The translations under genes were made by a program, and so were the position numbers. A stretch of 64,000 nucleotides of DNA from Aristolochia californica (Eukaryota; Streptophyta; Magnoliopsida; Piperales; Aristolochiaceae): contig JARWKL010000016.1 in the NCBI GenBank assembly GCA_029961685.1, forward strand, positions 14,638,157 to 14,702,156, written 5' to 3'. The notes beneath the pieces are model-generated. The model saw only the letters and a program-made list of their open reading frames with translations. It was not told the DNA's origin and ran no database searches. This document shows, piece after piece, positions 43,368 through 54,749 of the stretch. Each line of letters starts with the position of its first letter. The stretch's first letter is position 1.

Positions 43368-45660
43368 TAGGGGTGACATCAAGCTGAGCCGAGCCCGAAC
43401 CTGCCTATGTTTGAGCCGAGCTTCGAGCCGAGCCTCGTCTCGAGCCTAAAATTGTTTTCAAGATCGAGCCTAAAAATTTTAACCAAGTTTCGAGCTTCAA
43501 CATGCATTTAAAACTTTTCAAAAAATATATATCAAATAAATTGTGTATAAAATTATGCATACATTTTACATAAAATTGGGCATGACCTCTACATAAAATT
43601 GGGCATAACCTATATATATAATACATGTTTAAGATTGGGCATGACCTCTACTTAAAATTGAGCATAATCTATGTATATAATACCTTTATGAAATTCGGCA
43701 TGACCTCTACTTAAAATTGGGCATAATTTATATACATAATACCTCCATAAACACTACATAAAATTCTCTATACATTCCATAAACACTCCATACACTCCAT
43801 AAAATAGTCTAAACACTTCATACACTGCATAACATTATGAATAAACTCCATACAATAATCAAACACAATAAAATTAAATGAAATATCATTATCAATTTAC
43901 AATCACCCAAATAAAAACTATAAATCCATTATAAATTTACAAACTATAATTGTTTCACTTCATGTTAGAAAATAATATACGTCCCTGCATGAGCAAAATC
44001 TCCACCTATGACAAAAACAAAAAAATAAAATTAGTTATTGTTAGATAAAAAAATACTCTTCCACTACTAGTTACTTAATGTCGTTAAAAATATTAAAATT
44101 ACCATGATGATAAAAACATGAAAAATCATGCAGCTGGTAGCATTATCTCTATACTCTTCTTATCAGGCTGTAATCATAAAACAAAATTTTAATAAATAAA
44201 ACTAAAAAAATACAAAAAAAATATCATAATAAATAATTAATCAAAGAAATTCACCTTTTGATTTTTCTTTACACCGTGAAGAGCCCAAACCCAATCACTG
44301 CCACAAATCAAAGTTTGAACTGTATTTGGTGCCAAGGAAGAACGATATGAGTATATTAGTAAATGTAAAATTTGAAGCTACTTCAGATATGAGAATTATA
44401 AGGGGAGGGGGGTGGGGTTAGTCAACAAACTTAAAATTTGAAGTTCATCTTCATCTCCTGCTTCAAATTCATTTCATTCATCTACATGAAATTCAATTTC
44501 AAACTTGGTATTAGTGTGGACGAGTTCATGTACACGAAAAACAGTTTCTAGTGTTAGTGTTCCAAAATGAGAAAAATATAAAAAACAAGAAAATGAGGAA
44601 CTTATAATAGTATACTTAATTAAAACATAATACTTAAACCCCAAATTAGGTAAAACAAACATGATTACAACATTAATAAGTAATTTAATGTATAATTAAA
44701 ATAAATTAAAATATTAATTAATTAAATTAGATATTATATTATTTAATGATTGCAGTTTATTGTACATTAATAGAATAATTATGTGAGCCAATTAACTGTG
44801 CACATGATTAATTATAGAAAATAAATAAATAAATAAATAAACAGGAAAATTTGATCATATGCTAACTTTAACACACTATATTTTTACATATTATTGCATC
44901 GTCCGAAGGAAAAAAAGTACTAAAGGCGGTTAGAGCTAACAAAATTGCATCGTCCATAGGAAAAACAGGCTGAGAAAAGGATTTGCAAGCTTCTTTTTTT
45001 TTTTTTATAAAAAAGTCGCACACGCGAAACTCGTATGTGTGAAGAACTACACGTGCGAGTTTGCACGTTGTGCAGGACAGAGCGTCGAGGGGGGAAGTCG
45101 GCTGATCTGGGGGGTTTTGTGCCGTTCCGACGAGAGCGGTGGTCGGCTGATCTGACGACGGTAGCAGGCGATGGTAGGGGGTGACGACGATGGGAGAGGG
45201 TTCAGAGCAGCTGCTCTAGCTGAGGTATGATGAGGCGAGGCCGACTCTACGAGAGTTGACGACGACGACGATGGGAGGCAGAGAAGGCGATGCGCAGGGG
45301 GAAGGATTAGGTACGACGGCGGTGAAAGGGAAAAGGGAGAAAAAAAATTCGGAGGAAGAAGAGAGAAGGAAAGTAAGAGACCAAGAGAGCGAGAGATTGG
45401 GAGAGGGACCGAAAAAAAAAATTAGCATGGGAAACGGCAGACTACCGAAAATTTCCCAAATCCCCCCAAATCCGCCGCTCGTTAAATTAACTAGCCGGCT
45501 CGCGAGCCCCTGAGCCGAACCTAGCTTCGATCGAGCTCAGCTCGTTAATTTAAACAAGCCGATTTCTGATCTCGAGCTTGGCTCGAGCTCGAGAGATATC
45601 GAATCGAACCAAGCCAAACTCGAGCCGCTCGCAAACCGGCTCGGTTTGAAGCCACCCCTA
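43368..45660. mobile_element. Non-autonomous hAT-type DNA transposon
   Basis: 2293 bp with inverted ends (TAGGGGTG...CACCCCTA) extended by GAGCCGAG-type sub-terminal repeats. The 8-bp target duplication reads CCTACTCA at 43360-43367 and CCTACTCG at 45661-45668 (one mismatch). Eight-base duplication and TAGGG ends are the hAT signature. No transposase frame or hAT dimerisation motif is seen, so it would need a helper. The left 1.5 kb is AT-rich; 45000-45450 is GC-rich. Related shorter copies lie at 46912-47707 and 38843-39120. Confidence 0.85.
43560..43745. repeat. About 60-bp tandem repeats inside the hAT element
   Basis: Three imperfect units centred on TTGGGCATGACCTCTACWTAAAATTG followed by ATAATMTATATAYATAATACCT. 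A related stretch appears inverted near 47410-47530 in the shorter copy. Confidence 0.8.
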
Positions 45661-46188
45661 CCTACTCGTGGGTTATTCTTTTCTACCGGCTCGTCTCTTC
45701 AACTTGTTGCCTACAGTGATGCTGATTGGGCTGGGTGCCCTGATACCCGTCGCTCTACTACAGGTTGGTGTATGTTTTTAGGAAATGCCTTGATTTCTTG
45801 GAAATGTAAAAAACAAGATTGTGTTTCCAAGTCATCTACTGAGGCAGAGTATCGGGCCATGTCTACTGCATGTTTTGAAATTATATGGCTCCATGGTCTC
45901 CTTGCAGAACTTGAGTTTCCTCAGACCACCTCTATGCCTCTTCATGCGGATAACTCTAGTTCTATTTAGATTGCTACCAATCATGTTTTCCATGAACGCA
46001 CCAAGCACATTGAGGTTGATTATCATTCTATCTGTGACACCTTGGAGTGTTGAGAGATATTTCTTCTTCACATCTCTTCAGATCTCCAAGTGGCTGATAT
46101 CTGCACCAAAGCCATGACTCAACACCGCCATAATTTTCTGGTTGGCAAATTGTTGCTGGTTGACTTACCCGCATCAATTTGAGGGGGA

Positions 46189-46537
46189 TGTTACCATATT
46201 TTGGAAATTATATTAATGTTAGTTGTTTAGATAATTACATGTATATAGGTTAATAAGTTATATGGGTTATATTTTAATTAAATCCATGGGCTATCTTGTT
46301 TAACCTAAACCTAATTCTATGTTTAAATAGAGAAAGGAAAAGGGGAAGAGGATCTCCGATTTCACAAACTTCTCTTGCATATTGGTGGTCGTCATTCTCA
46401 GAGCTTGGAACTCTCGGGTGTGGATGTTCCATGATCCTGTCAGGTATATTATCTTTATCATTGTTGCTTCCTCCAACAATTAGAATTCTTTTCGTAGATT
46501 CAGAGCAAAGAGCTTTTTATTTTGGCTGTTCACGACA
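46189..46537 (+). repeat. 3' LTR of copia D
   Basis: 349 bp, matching 39416-39763 with a low level of substitution. Confidence 0.85.
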
Positions 46538-46911
46538 GAACCTCTTGGGGTGGGGGTGGGTGGAAATCATTGGTTGCTGCTGTTGTCTTCAGCAACTCGA
46601 TTTGGTTGTTCCAGGAGCCTCTTTTGGGATAGAAATTATTTACAAGGGAGACGAATATCCTTGAAATTAATGACATACAATTTCAATTGTCGGCTAAATT
46701 AAAAATTAGATCTACCTCATTTAAATAGATTTAGGTTTTCATTTTTTACTTTATTGTAAAAGGTATATATTTGAAACAAAAGAAAAATAACAAGAATTAA
46801 AGTTTCTTGGTCTAGTAGCTAAATTTCTCACCTAATTCAATCTCTATTTACTAGCTTGATTAATGTTTTAGATAAGTTGATAAATGGTTTAAAAAATTTC
46901 TTGGTTGGCTA
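46538..46911. other. Spacer; no gene seen
   Basis: Begins with a G-rich stretch (TTGGGGTGGGGGTGGGTGG, 46545-46563) with four G runs that could form a quadruplex. AT-rich sequence follows. Confidence 0.4.
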
Positions 46912-47707
46912 CAGGGGTTGTATCGAACTGAGTCGGTTCACGAGCGGCTCGAGCTCTGCTTAGTTCGATTCAGTTAATCTGGATCTCAGATCAAGCTCAT
47001 TTAAGTTAATGAGTTGAGCTCGACTAAACCATGGTTCAGTTCGAAAGCTCGCGAGCCGGCTCGTTATCTCAACGAGGGCCCGGTAGCACAGAGCGGGAGG
47101 TGTTTCGTCTTTCTCTCGACTTCTAGGGAATCAGGGGGAATAGGGAAACAGTGTTCGACAATTTTCTTCCTCTTCGATTTCTTCCTCCCCCCGTCTGTCA
47201 TCGCCGATCCTTATCATTGGCGAGCCTTTCCCGCAACTTTCTCTCCTTCTTCTCTATCATCTAAAACCATTTTTCTTAAATTTTTTATCTATCTTGATGA
47301 TCTGGTTTTCCAGTCCTTGAATCAGAACGATGTGATTGAGTACAAATGGACAAAATTAACATTGTTTTTCAAATGAATGTTTTTGTGTTTGATAATTGAA
47401 TAAAGTTTATTAAAAATTATGAAACTTTTATGAATAATTTTATACATAGTATATAGATAATTTTATGTAGGGTTAATAGATATACGTTATGCGTAATTTT
47501 ATGTAAAATGTAAGCATAATTTTATATATAATTTATTTGACATGTATTTTATGCAAAATTTTAAATGTAGGTTGAAGTTTGAACTCAACTCGAGCTCGAG
47601 CTTGAACTCGATTACAATTATTGGGCTCGAACTCGATTACAATTTTAGGTTCGAGGCTACTGACTTGAGTTCAAAATATTTAAATCAAGTTCTAACTAGA
47701 TCCCCTA
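46912..47707. mobile_element. Shorter hAT-type copy upstream of the DUF4228 gene
   Basis: 796 bp. The left end (CAGGGGTTGTATCGAACTGAG) is the reverse-complement counterpart of the right end of 43368-45660, and the right end (CTAGATCCCCTA) is the counterpart of its left end. Sub-terminal GAGCTCGAG repeats and an AT-rich core with ATAATTTTATGTA phrases are shared. The flanking octamers (GTTGGCTA and CCAAGAGT) do not match. No coding capacity. Confidence 0.7.
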
Positions 47708-47911
47708 CCAAGAGTCCCATCTCCCGTAAAGTTGAGCAAAATGTTAGGGTAAAAAAGACAATGCAGAACCAATATACAACTGTCTTGAGTATATGACAGG
47801 TTGGTTTCGCACTGCTCCTTTTGTCTATGAGCGCCTCGAAAGACGACAATTTCTGAAGTGGCGACAAAATACTAACTACGTCATAAAGCTCCCCTCTTCG
47901 TCTCCTCCTCC

Positions 47912-47918
47912 TATAAAT
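47912..47918 (+). promoter_or_regulatory. TATA box of the DUF4228 gene
   Basis: TATAAAT lies 149-155 bp before the ATG, within a pyrimidine-rich stretch. It predicts a transcription start near 47945 and a leader of about 120 nt. The transposon end is about 205 bp further upstream. Confidence 0.5.
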
Positions 47919-48066
47919 TCTCCTCAGAATCTCCCCCCAGGCTCCAGCTACGACGACACGGCGGAGAAGAGAAGAAAAGCGAAAAACGGGAAAAACAGAA
48001 AGAAGAAAAAAAGAGAAAAATCTCGCTGCTTCTTCTCTCGGGCGACACACCGGTGATAGATCCGCA

Positions 48067-48564
48067 ATGGGTATCTGCCACTCGTGCGATTCGACCGCTA
48101 TCGCGACGGCCAAGCTCATCCTCCAGGACGGGAAACTCCAGGAGTTCTCGTACCCGGTGAAAGTCTCGTACGTCTTGCAGAGGAACCCATCCTGCTTCAT
48201 CTGCAATTCCGACGAGATGGACTTCGACGAATTTGTGTCGGCGATCGGCGGCGACGAGGAGCTGCAGCCGGGGCAGCTCTACTTCGCCCTGCCGCTCAGC
48301 TGGCTGAGGCATCCGCTGCAGGCGGAGGAAATGGCGGCATTGGCAGTGAAAGCCAGCTCCGCGTTGAGGAAGAGCGGCGGCGGAGGAGGATCGCCCTGCG
48401 CCTGTCGTAGGAAGACTGCCGTTGTTCCGGCTATTGCTTGCCGAAGAGAAATTGGCTCGCAGCGGGCTGGCGCTGTTAATTTGGTGAAGACGAGGAATGA
48501 CGCTCGATGCAGAAATGGCAGAGGACGTAATTTCGATGCCAAGTTGAGTGCAATTGCGGAATAG
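48067..48564 (+). CDS. DUF4228 (PADRE) domain protein
   Basis: Single-exon frame of 165 residues, typical for this plant family. It starts MGICHSC, a likely N-myristoylation (Gly2) and palmitoylation (Cys4, Cys7) signal, which would anchor it at membranes. Residues 15-84 show the domain: AKLILQDGKLQEFSYPVKV (15-33), a CFICNSDEMDFDE stretch (43-55), and the hallmark GQLYFALPLSWLRHPL (69-84). ALAVKASSAL (91-100) follows, then a glycine-rich linker and a basic C-terminal tail. Members are often induced by stress or pathogens; the biochemical role is unknown. GC content and codon use differ sharply from the AT-rich surroundings, as for many single-exon plant genes. The start is the first ATG after the predicted leader, and the stop is at 48562-48564. 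Confidence 0.88.
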   Translation: MGICHSCDSTAIATAKLILQDGKLQEFSYPVKVSYVLQRNPSCFICNSDEMDFDEFVSAIGGDEELQPGQLYFALPLSWLRHPLQAEEMAALAVKASSALRKSGGGGGSPCACRRKTAVVPAIACRREIGSQRAGAVNLVKTRNDARCRNGRGRNFDAKLSAIAE

Positions 48565-50478
48565 GAAGACATTCGTACAGACCAGATGGCTTTTTCTCCA
48601 TTTTTTCTTTTTTTATGCGAGAAGAAATTGGCTGTAAATATAGAAATTTTGGGAGATCCCAAGGAACTTGCAGAAACAAAATACCTGAAAATACAATTTT
48701 TTTTTCTCCTTTTCTTTACTCTCCGGAAAGACCCTTCTTTTTCATTATAGTTACGAACTATCAGCCACCCTTCCGTATACGTGAATGTGGACCGAAGTTA
48801 CGAAACCGCATCTGTTCCATTTTCTTGTATTCAACTAAGAAAACTACGGATTCTCGTTTCATCTACTCTTCTCTTTCACCGTTTGGCCGAGCATGAGACC
48901 AGAAGATACGCTAGAGAAATCCAGTAGAGCCCGAATCGATCAAGACGACAAAATCGGAGAAGAAGAAAAAAAACAGAAAAACAGACTACGGCAATGCTCG
49001 CCGGAGGATATCACGAGAGGTGGAAGGGGCGTTAAAGTAAATTCCTTGCGTTTCCATTGTGGTTACGCGGCAGCAGAAATCGAATGCGTAGTCTGCGAGC
49101 GAGACAGCTGTAAGCGCAGAATCCGTAAGGGGAATCCAATGGCGTCTATCTCTCTCTATTCACTGTAACTGTGTAAAACCCAGGATCATTCAAGTAAAAG
49201 CTTAATGGACAGTTGAGCAATGATGGACGCTGAGAAGGTTTGATGGTTGACGTTCAATTAATGTGGACGGGAATGGAATGATAGAGCAAAGTACCACGAA
49301 TGAACCAGGAGGTAAATGGACGAAATGAACAGTCTTTGAACAGCTAATGTTGTACGACTGAGGAAGAACGAAAATGGGTTAGAAATAAACGAGAAGGAAA
49401 CTAAAAACAAAAACAACATGTTTCTGTATTCTTCCATGCAAAGGTTGCTTACCAGGAAACCAGTCAGCTTTTCTGGCAGTGTTTACTTGATCAAATATTT
49501 TGAAATGTATGCTCTGAGTTAATAAAAACAAACTGGGTTTTACAGATCGTAAACGATCGATACTGTGGTAAATGATAAATCCATTCTTCGATAAGGTATT
49601 ACTGAGCGGCTGGTGAGCTGAATTTAGTGCTGCATTGTCACCCTTTTGTCTGAAAAATCTCTGGGCTCTACCACTAGGATCGTCTTGGCATTTGTGGTAT
49701 GAAAGTAGCATGATAAGAAGTCCGTTAAGCAGATTCTGAGAGATGGGTTCCAGGATTCTTTCTTTATTAAGTTTGAGAAACACACTTTTACGATTCAATC
49801 GTTACGAATTGTTTTCTCTTGAACATCTCTGAAGACTTCATAAGGTTTACAGAGACGATTTCTTTAAAATGCAGCTGGCAACAATGTTTCTTAAATATAG
49901 TTTACACTCAAACCCAGTTCAAAACAGCAACTAGTTTAGGTCAAGTGGTCTTAAAATGAACTGAAATGAATCAAGTCAGTTGACCATAAAACTCAATCCT
50001 CTATATTGAAAAGCTCTCTCTGTTTCTCTCTCTCTCTTTCTTCTCAGCAAGGGAAGCAAGCTGGAATGCACTGGCAAGCTGAAAGTAGTAGAAGACCAAG
50101 ACTCAACCATCCTGCTTCACTGTACCTTGTCTGATATAAATCAAAACAAAGAAACCTAAATACATTTGAGTTGTTTCTTTTGTTCTTGTTCAGAGGTCTC
50201 TTGTTGTCATGCAATCGGTATCCATATCTCAAGAAATCTGGGGCAGTTGACAACAAAACAAACTACAAAAGGGTACTTAAATGTCAGACCTGGGGTCAGG
50301 GATTGGGTCCCAGCACATCTAACGCAATTGTATGTATATTTTCCATTACTTCTACAAAGGTATCCACCTTATCTTTTGTATTACGAGACCCATAACTCAT
50401 CATGGGAGGTCAAGAACTGTTCTATTAGAGGGACTGTGGTCCCTTCACAAGTTGTCTGAAGTGTGTACTATGAATATA

Positions 50479-50510
50479 GTGGTGGTGGTGGTGGTGGTAG
50501 TGGTGGTGGA
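50479..50510. repeat. (GTG)n microsatellite
   Basis: About 32 bp of GTG repeats with one interruption (GTA). Confidence 0.9.
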
Positions 50511-51594
50511 TATGGGGTTCTCCTGGACCACTTAGTTAAGGAAGCCTCTTGACCTGACTACTCACTTTGGGCAATCGTGAATAAAGGATTTCCTGAACCA
50601 AATGAATAAAGGAGATCCCTACTCAGAAAGTAATTAAAAACTATCTATAAGAATCTCATAATAATGAAAACTAGAAGAAGCGGCATGTTTCTCCCACTAA
50701 TATTAAACAATTGGATAGAATTAGGAAAATCATCCCCTGCTGCTGTTTCTGATATGCAGTACAGAGCAACCATTCCATGCAACGAATCTTTTTTTCAATT
50801 GATTTATTTTTTGTTTCTTATCCACTACCCTCTTACACGATAAACAAGTTCTTCATATCATTCCAATCATTTCTGTTTTCCAAAGGCCCCACGAACCTAG
50901 GAGAGTCCTTTTCTTTTCACTATAGGTTTGCTTTTGAAATGTATTGGACAAGCAGGGAGAGAGAGAGAGAGGCCAGAAGACTCCTCTGGTTCTTCTTTTC
51001 AACTGGAGTTCTTGAGGGAGTTTGTGATGGTGAGGCCTGCATTTTAAAAATTCAAATGAATAAGGCTCTAAAATGAAGCAATCTTATCCATGTTCTCATT
51101 CCCTCGTTTTCCCAGGCCAGGCCAGGCTATAACTTGGGTAGTGCAAATCTTGGTTTCAAACCAAAGAGAAATAAAATATTTTGGGGAGCTCTCACTTGTC
51201 TCCTTCTCCCAACCGTTTTATATATTTTAGGGAGCTTTAAAGACCCTTGCAGCTGTCTATGATATATATTTACAAATGATGGGTATATTTAGTCTTCCCA
51301 AACTCTTGGTCATCAATCTCCATGGCTCTCCCTTTCAACTTATATTTTGGCATCACGTGCCATGCAAGTGGGAGAGAGACAGAGACAATTACAGTGTGAA
51401 CCGTCAGATATGAGCTTCAACAAGAGATGGTAATGAAGAGGGAGAGGAGAGAGAGAGAGAATGTAAAACGAAACACTATCACTGTGAAGTAACCATGTCA
51501 ACAACAAGTGCTAATGGATAGAGAGAGAATGCAAAAAGCAGATCCAGCAACTGGTAAGCCCACCATGTGAGAACTTGTGCAAAGAGATGGTAAT

Positions 51595-51597
<3 letters not shown>

Positions 51598-51630
<33 letters not shown>
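51598..51630. repeat. (AG)n microsatellite
   Basis: About 16 uninterrupted AG units, with shorter GA runs at about 51440-51460 and 51521-51528 in neighbouring copies of a larger imperfect repeat. Confidence 0.9.
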
Positions 51631-51632
<2 letters not shown>

Positions 51633-53432
51633 TTAAAAGCAGAACCAACAACTGGTAAGCCCACCATGTAAAGAGCTTATGCAAAGAGATGGTAAAGGGA
51701 AGATACTTTTCTGAGTTTCAACACCTGCCATTGAATTAGGTAGGAGAAAGGTTGATAATCCAAAGGTGACTTTATGCTCTTACAGTTGTCTGTTTTGATT
51801 GAGGTATTATATATGAGATGACAATGTTGGTTGGGAAATAGTAAACTTCCTACGTTGATCACTTTGATTGAAAGCAACTTTAAGGCCTTTAATCATGTCA
51901 TCCCTTTTGTGGGGGACCATTCACTTAACTGGCATTCAGCCTCATGGTATTTGCAGCAAGTCTGAGAAGCTTCCTTGAACCAGTGCTGCAGCTTGCTTTA
52001 TAGTTGGATTCATGAACCCTCTCAAGTAGATTTGCGACAACAGTTGGATTTGCATGGATTTGTTGTAATCTCCATAGTTGGACATTGAAACCCTATAGTG
52101 AGAAGTAAGATTGAAGGAGCATTCATAGCTCTTAAAGTTGGGTTTCTTCCATTAAATTATTTTTAAGTAAAGCTTGGTTTTGGGACCACTCATTTATTAT
52201 TAGGTAGGAGTAATGCGTTTGTCTTAATCATAAATTGAGGCCAGCTACAGATTCATCCAATTGAATGCATTCCTTTCCATGTCAAGCCACAGAATAATCG
52301 TTTCTCCTCATCTGTAACAGTCCTTTGAAGAAGGAAGAAGCAGTGTAGCAAGGTTCAAGTTGGCAAACTATTGTGGCAGCCTGCAGCAAGGTTCTGAACA
52401 TCTGAGGCAGCCCCATAAAATCTGGATTCCCCTCGTTAAGGGTTTGTTTGGAGCTATATGGAAAAGAAAAGAAAAATAAAATTTTGACAGCAGAGAAAAG
52501 ACAATGGTTTTCCTTTTATATTTCCGTGGGATCTTACGTTCGTAACGACACTCAAATCAGGAAAGCGAGTTCTGGTCCTGATGAAAACGTCTAGTCTCAG
52601 AAAAAGAGATCAGTTCAGGAAAAATATTTCATAGTCGTCGTTTTCTTCTTGACCCCGTTTTGTAAAGTTCGTGGTTTCCGAAATTACCCTCGACACTACG
52701 CGCCGGGTACAAGTGGCAACGCACCAGAAAATTTTATATTGACTGAAATACCCTCTTTTCATTTCTGGTCGAAGCAATGGTTTTAAGTAAATATATTTTT
52801 ATCCAAAGAAGTTCTTATTTAAAGTTAACCAAAGTGTAACTGTACTGGGACTTAGAACCGGACCCAACTCCGGTCTTTAAAATTCTGAGTTAGGCTACGA
52901 GTTAAACTTGGGAACCTAATCTTAAAATCGAATCGATGTGCCCCAATTAGGATTGGTTCAACGAATCATAACACCATAGTTTAAACTTTTTAGGTGTAAA
53001 TACAAAATTAAAAGGATAATTAAGTTATATTTAAGAGTATTACCAAAAGTGCCGACGAATAAATAAATTAAAATTATGTGATTAATTAAGCATTTAAGCT
53101 ATGCTAAAATTTAATAGCCTTTGTCGGCTTCACTACTCCGCCACAGAAGCTACCTTTTCTTTTAGCATGGAGTTGAGGAAGGAAGGGATCCATTACATAT
53201 CTTATTTCGTTTATAGTTAACTCCTCGTTTTGCCATTGTTCAAACTCACAGTTCGGATTATAGGGAACATGAAATTGTAAATGGAACATTTTTCATAAGT
53301 GGCACACAGAGCAAATGACCACCCTGTAGTCCCAATGCATAAAATTAATCCTTAATGCTTGTAAAACATTTCCTGAATAGAATCGACATAAATATACTTC
53401 TTTTATTCATCAAAGAAGTATGTTTTATTTAG

Positions 53433-53870
53433 ATTCTTTTGGGCAAAGGCCACAAGGCTGTAAGGTTCTCTATAGGAGAAGAAAGTTTTGGAACTTGTGA
53501 TTGCTGACCAAGGGGAAACTTGTGATAGCTGATTGGGGGGGGGGGGGGGGGGCTCTCCAATTTCCATTAATTGGATATAGAAAGTCCAGCTCTAAACTGC
53601 TCCTCTCTTACATCTCCTCTTTCATGCACCTAATGCACTTAAATGAACCAAAAAACCCACCACATTTTCACCGGAGAATCCCAAAATATTTTTCTATCTC
53701 AAACTCCAAGTACTGGAAACAATTTTTGCAAATATCATTCCCTAGAGTCACGACTTTACAAATATTCTCACAAATTATTTTTGAAAGATTTAAGGTTGGT
53801 GAATCAAGTGAAAAACACATGAAGTGTGGGAGGACAGGTTAAGCGGCAATTGCATTGTCTAGCTTGTTAG
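53433..53870 (+). repeat. Second copy of the dirigent 3' flank, cut by copia B
   Basis: Aligns with 15712-16120. It contains an extra G18 run (53535-53552) and a small insertion near 53515, and lacks a roughly 40-bp block found at 15838-15880. Copia B begins at 53875. Confidence 0.8.
53535..53552. repeat. Poly-G tract, 18 bp
   Basis: Eighteen consecutive G, absent from the sister copy near 15793. Confidence 0.95.
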
Positions 53871-53874
53871 AAAA

Positions 53875-54208
53875 TACATCCCAGGGTATTTTAGTTATTT
53901 TATCCTCTGGGGTTATTTTCATCATTTTACCTTTTTAGTAGTTAATTTTATTTATGTAATCTTGTTCTACATATTAAATTATATCAGTGATTAAATTTGC
54001 ATGTACATAGGAGGTGTAGTTAGGGAGATTAAAGTTTATTAAGTGTATAGGGGCATTTTTATAATTTGCATCTCAAAACACCTATTTAAGAACTTTAGGA
54101 ATTCATGCACAGTTCCAAACGAAACCTCTCTTCAATTTTTTTTCTTCTCTTTTCTCCTCTTTCTCTCAAATTTGTTCTCTTCCTTCACCCAAATATGCAT
54201 TTTTACAT
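53875..54208 (+). repeat. 5' LTR of copia B
   Basis: 334 bp, TGTTAGAAAATAC...ATTTTTACA. It has an extra 'atcctctggggttattttcatc' type insertion near 53910 compared with copia A. Confidence 0.88.
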
Positions 54209-54299
54209 GGTATCAGAGCTGTAGATCGTTGTTGGGAGTCATTTTTTAAGAGGATGACGACCTAGAAGGAGAAAAACTATAGGGTTTTGATGTTGGTTC

Positions 54300-54749
54300 T
54301 ATTAGGAATTAGACGCCCTAATTCCAAACTAACTAGAGCAATAATAATAAACGTGTAAGAAGAGAAAAACAAGCATGAAAAAACACAACAAGATTTATAC
54401 AGGTTTGCCTCAAGGTGAGACTACATCCTGTCTTCCGCCACTGTAGTAATCCACTATGAAGATGAAAATAGTTTACAAGAGAAATCACACACTTACAGGT
54501 GTTTCTCTCTAACCTCTCGGGCTGCAATTCGAGATGCTCCTCGGATTAAGATCATAAAACCCTAATAGTGGCACCCCCCAATTTAAAGAGAAAACTAGGA
54601 CAACCGCTTTACAAGAGTGAAATTCTAAAATTGCCCTTAATGAAACAACAGTCAATATATCATGTATCGACAACTCAACATAAGGCATAAGGCGTTAATT
54701 GCATAATCCAACTCAACATAAGGCGTTAATTGGGCTCCACAACTTAACA
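54300..54749 (-). repeat. 3' LTR of the 54.3-59.0 kb copia
   Basis: 450 bp, plus strand TATTAGGAATTAG...CTTAACA. The first bases show one change from TGTTAGG in the other copies. It contains a local duplication of AACTCAACATAAGGC. Confidence 0.85.

Larger units (their letters stand above)
42474..46188 (+). pseudogene. Copia D RT and RNase H, split by the hAT insertion
   Basis: RT runs from about 42540 with stops ([30 protein letters not shown]) to an intact YVDDIIL near 42925. The thumb and connection are open at 43120-43449 (GSLIYLTTTRPDISYV). The frame breaks at 43367 at the transposon. It resumes at 45669: RNase H at 45646-45969 (AYSDADWAGCPDTRRSTTG; SSTEAEYRAMS; LHADNSSSI then stop), and NHVFHERTKHIEVD and ADICTKAM further on. 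Confidence 0.85.
39416..46537 (+). mobile_element. Copia element D, split by a hAT-type insertion
   Basis: LTRs 39416-39763 and 46189-46537 share nearly all bases and start TGTTACCATATTTTGG. A polypurine tract (TTTGAGGGGGA) precedes the right LTR. Gag, integrase, RT and RNase H follow in copia order. About 4.8 kb remains after removing the 43368-45660 insertion. I could not find a standard initiator-Met primer site after the left LTR, nor a matching target duplication (AGGGA versus GAACC), so the LTR ends may be off by several bases. Confidence 0.88.
48565..53432. other. About 4.9 kb without a recognised gene
   Basis: Starts with the 3' flank of the DUF4228 gene. Unrecognised short frames lie at 48893-49168 (91 residues, Lys/Arg/Glu-rich), 49379-49798 (-) and 53104-53289 (-). 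51420-51690 holds imperfect repeats of about 110 bp that share 'aactggtaagcccaccatgt' and GA runs. 52840-52990 is a degraded low-complexity segment. No transposon ends were found by eye. Confidence 0.45.

Noticed and set aside
43405..43626. Tandem repeats in the hAT element as a CRISPR array
   Set aside because: Units are imperfect, contiguous and AT-rich, without spacers, in a plant transposon.
46912..47707. Confident hAT insertion with target duplication
   Set aside because: The ends match the larger hAT, but flanking octamers differ, so it is reported as a related copy without a supported duplication.
48084..48662. Additional frames over the DUF4228 gene on both strands
   Set aside because: Shadows of a GC-rich coding region; only the 48067 frame has family motifs.
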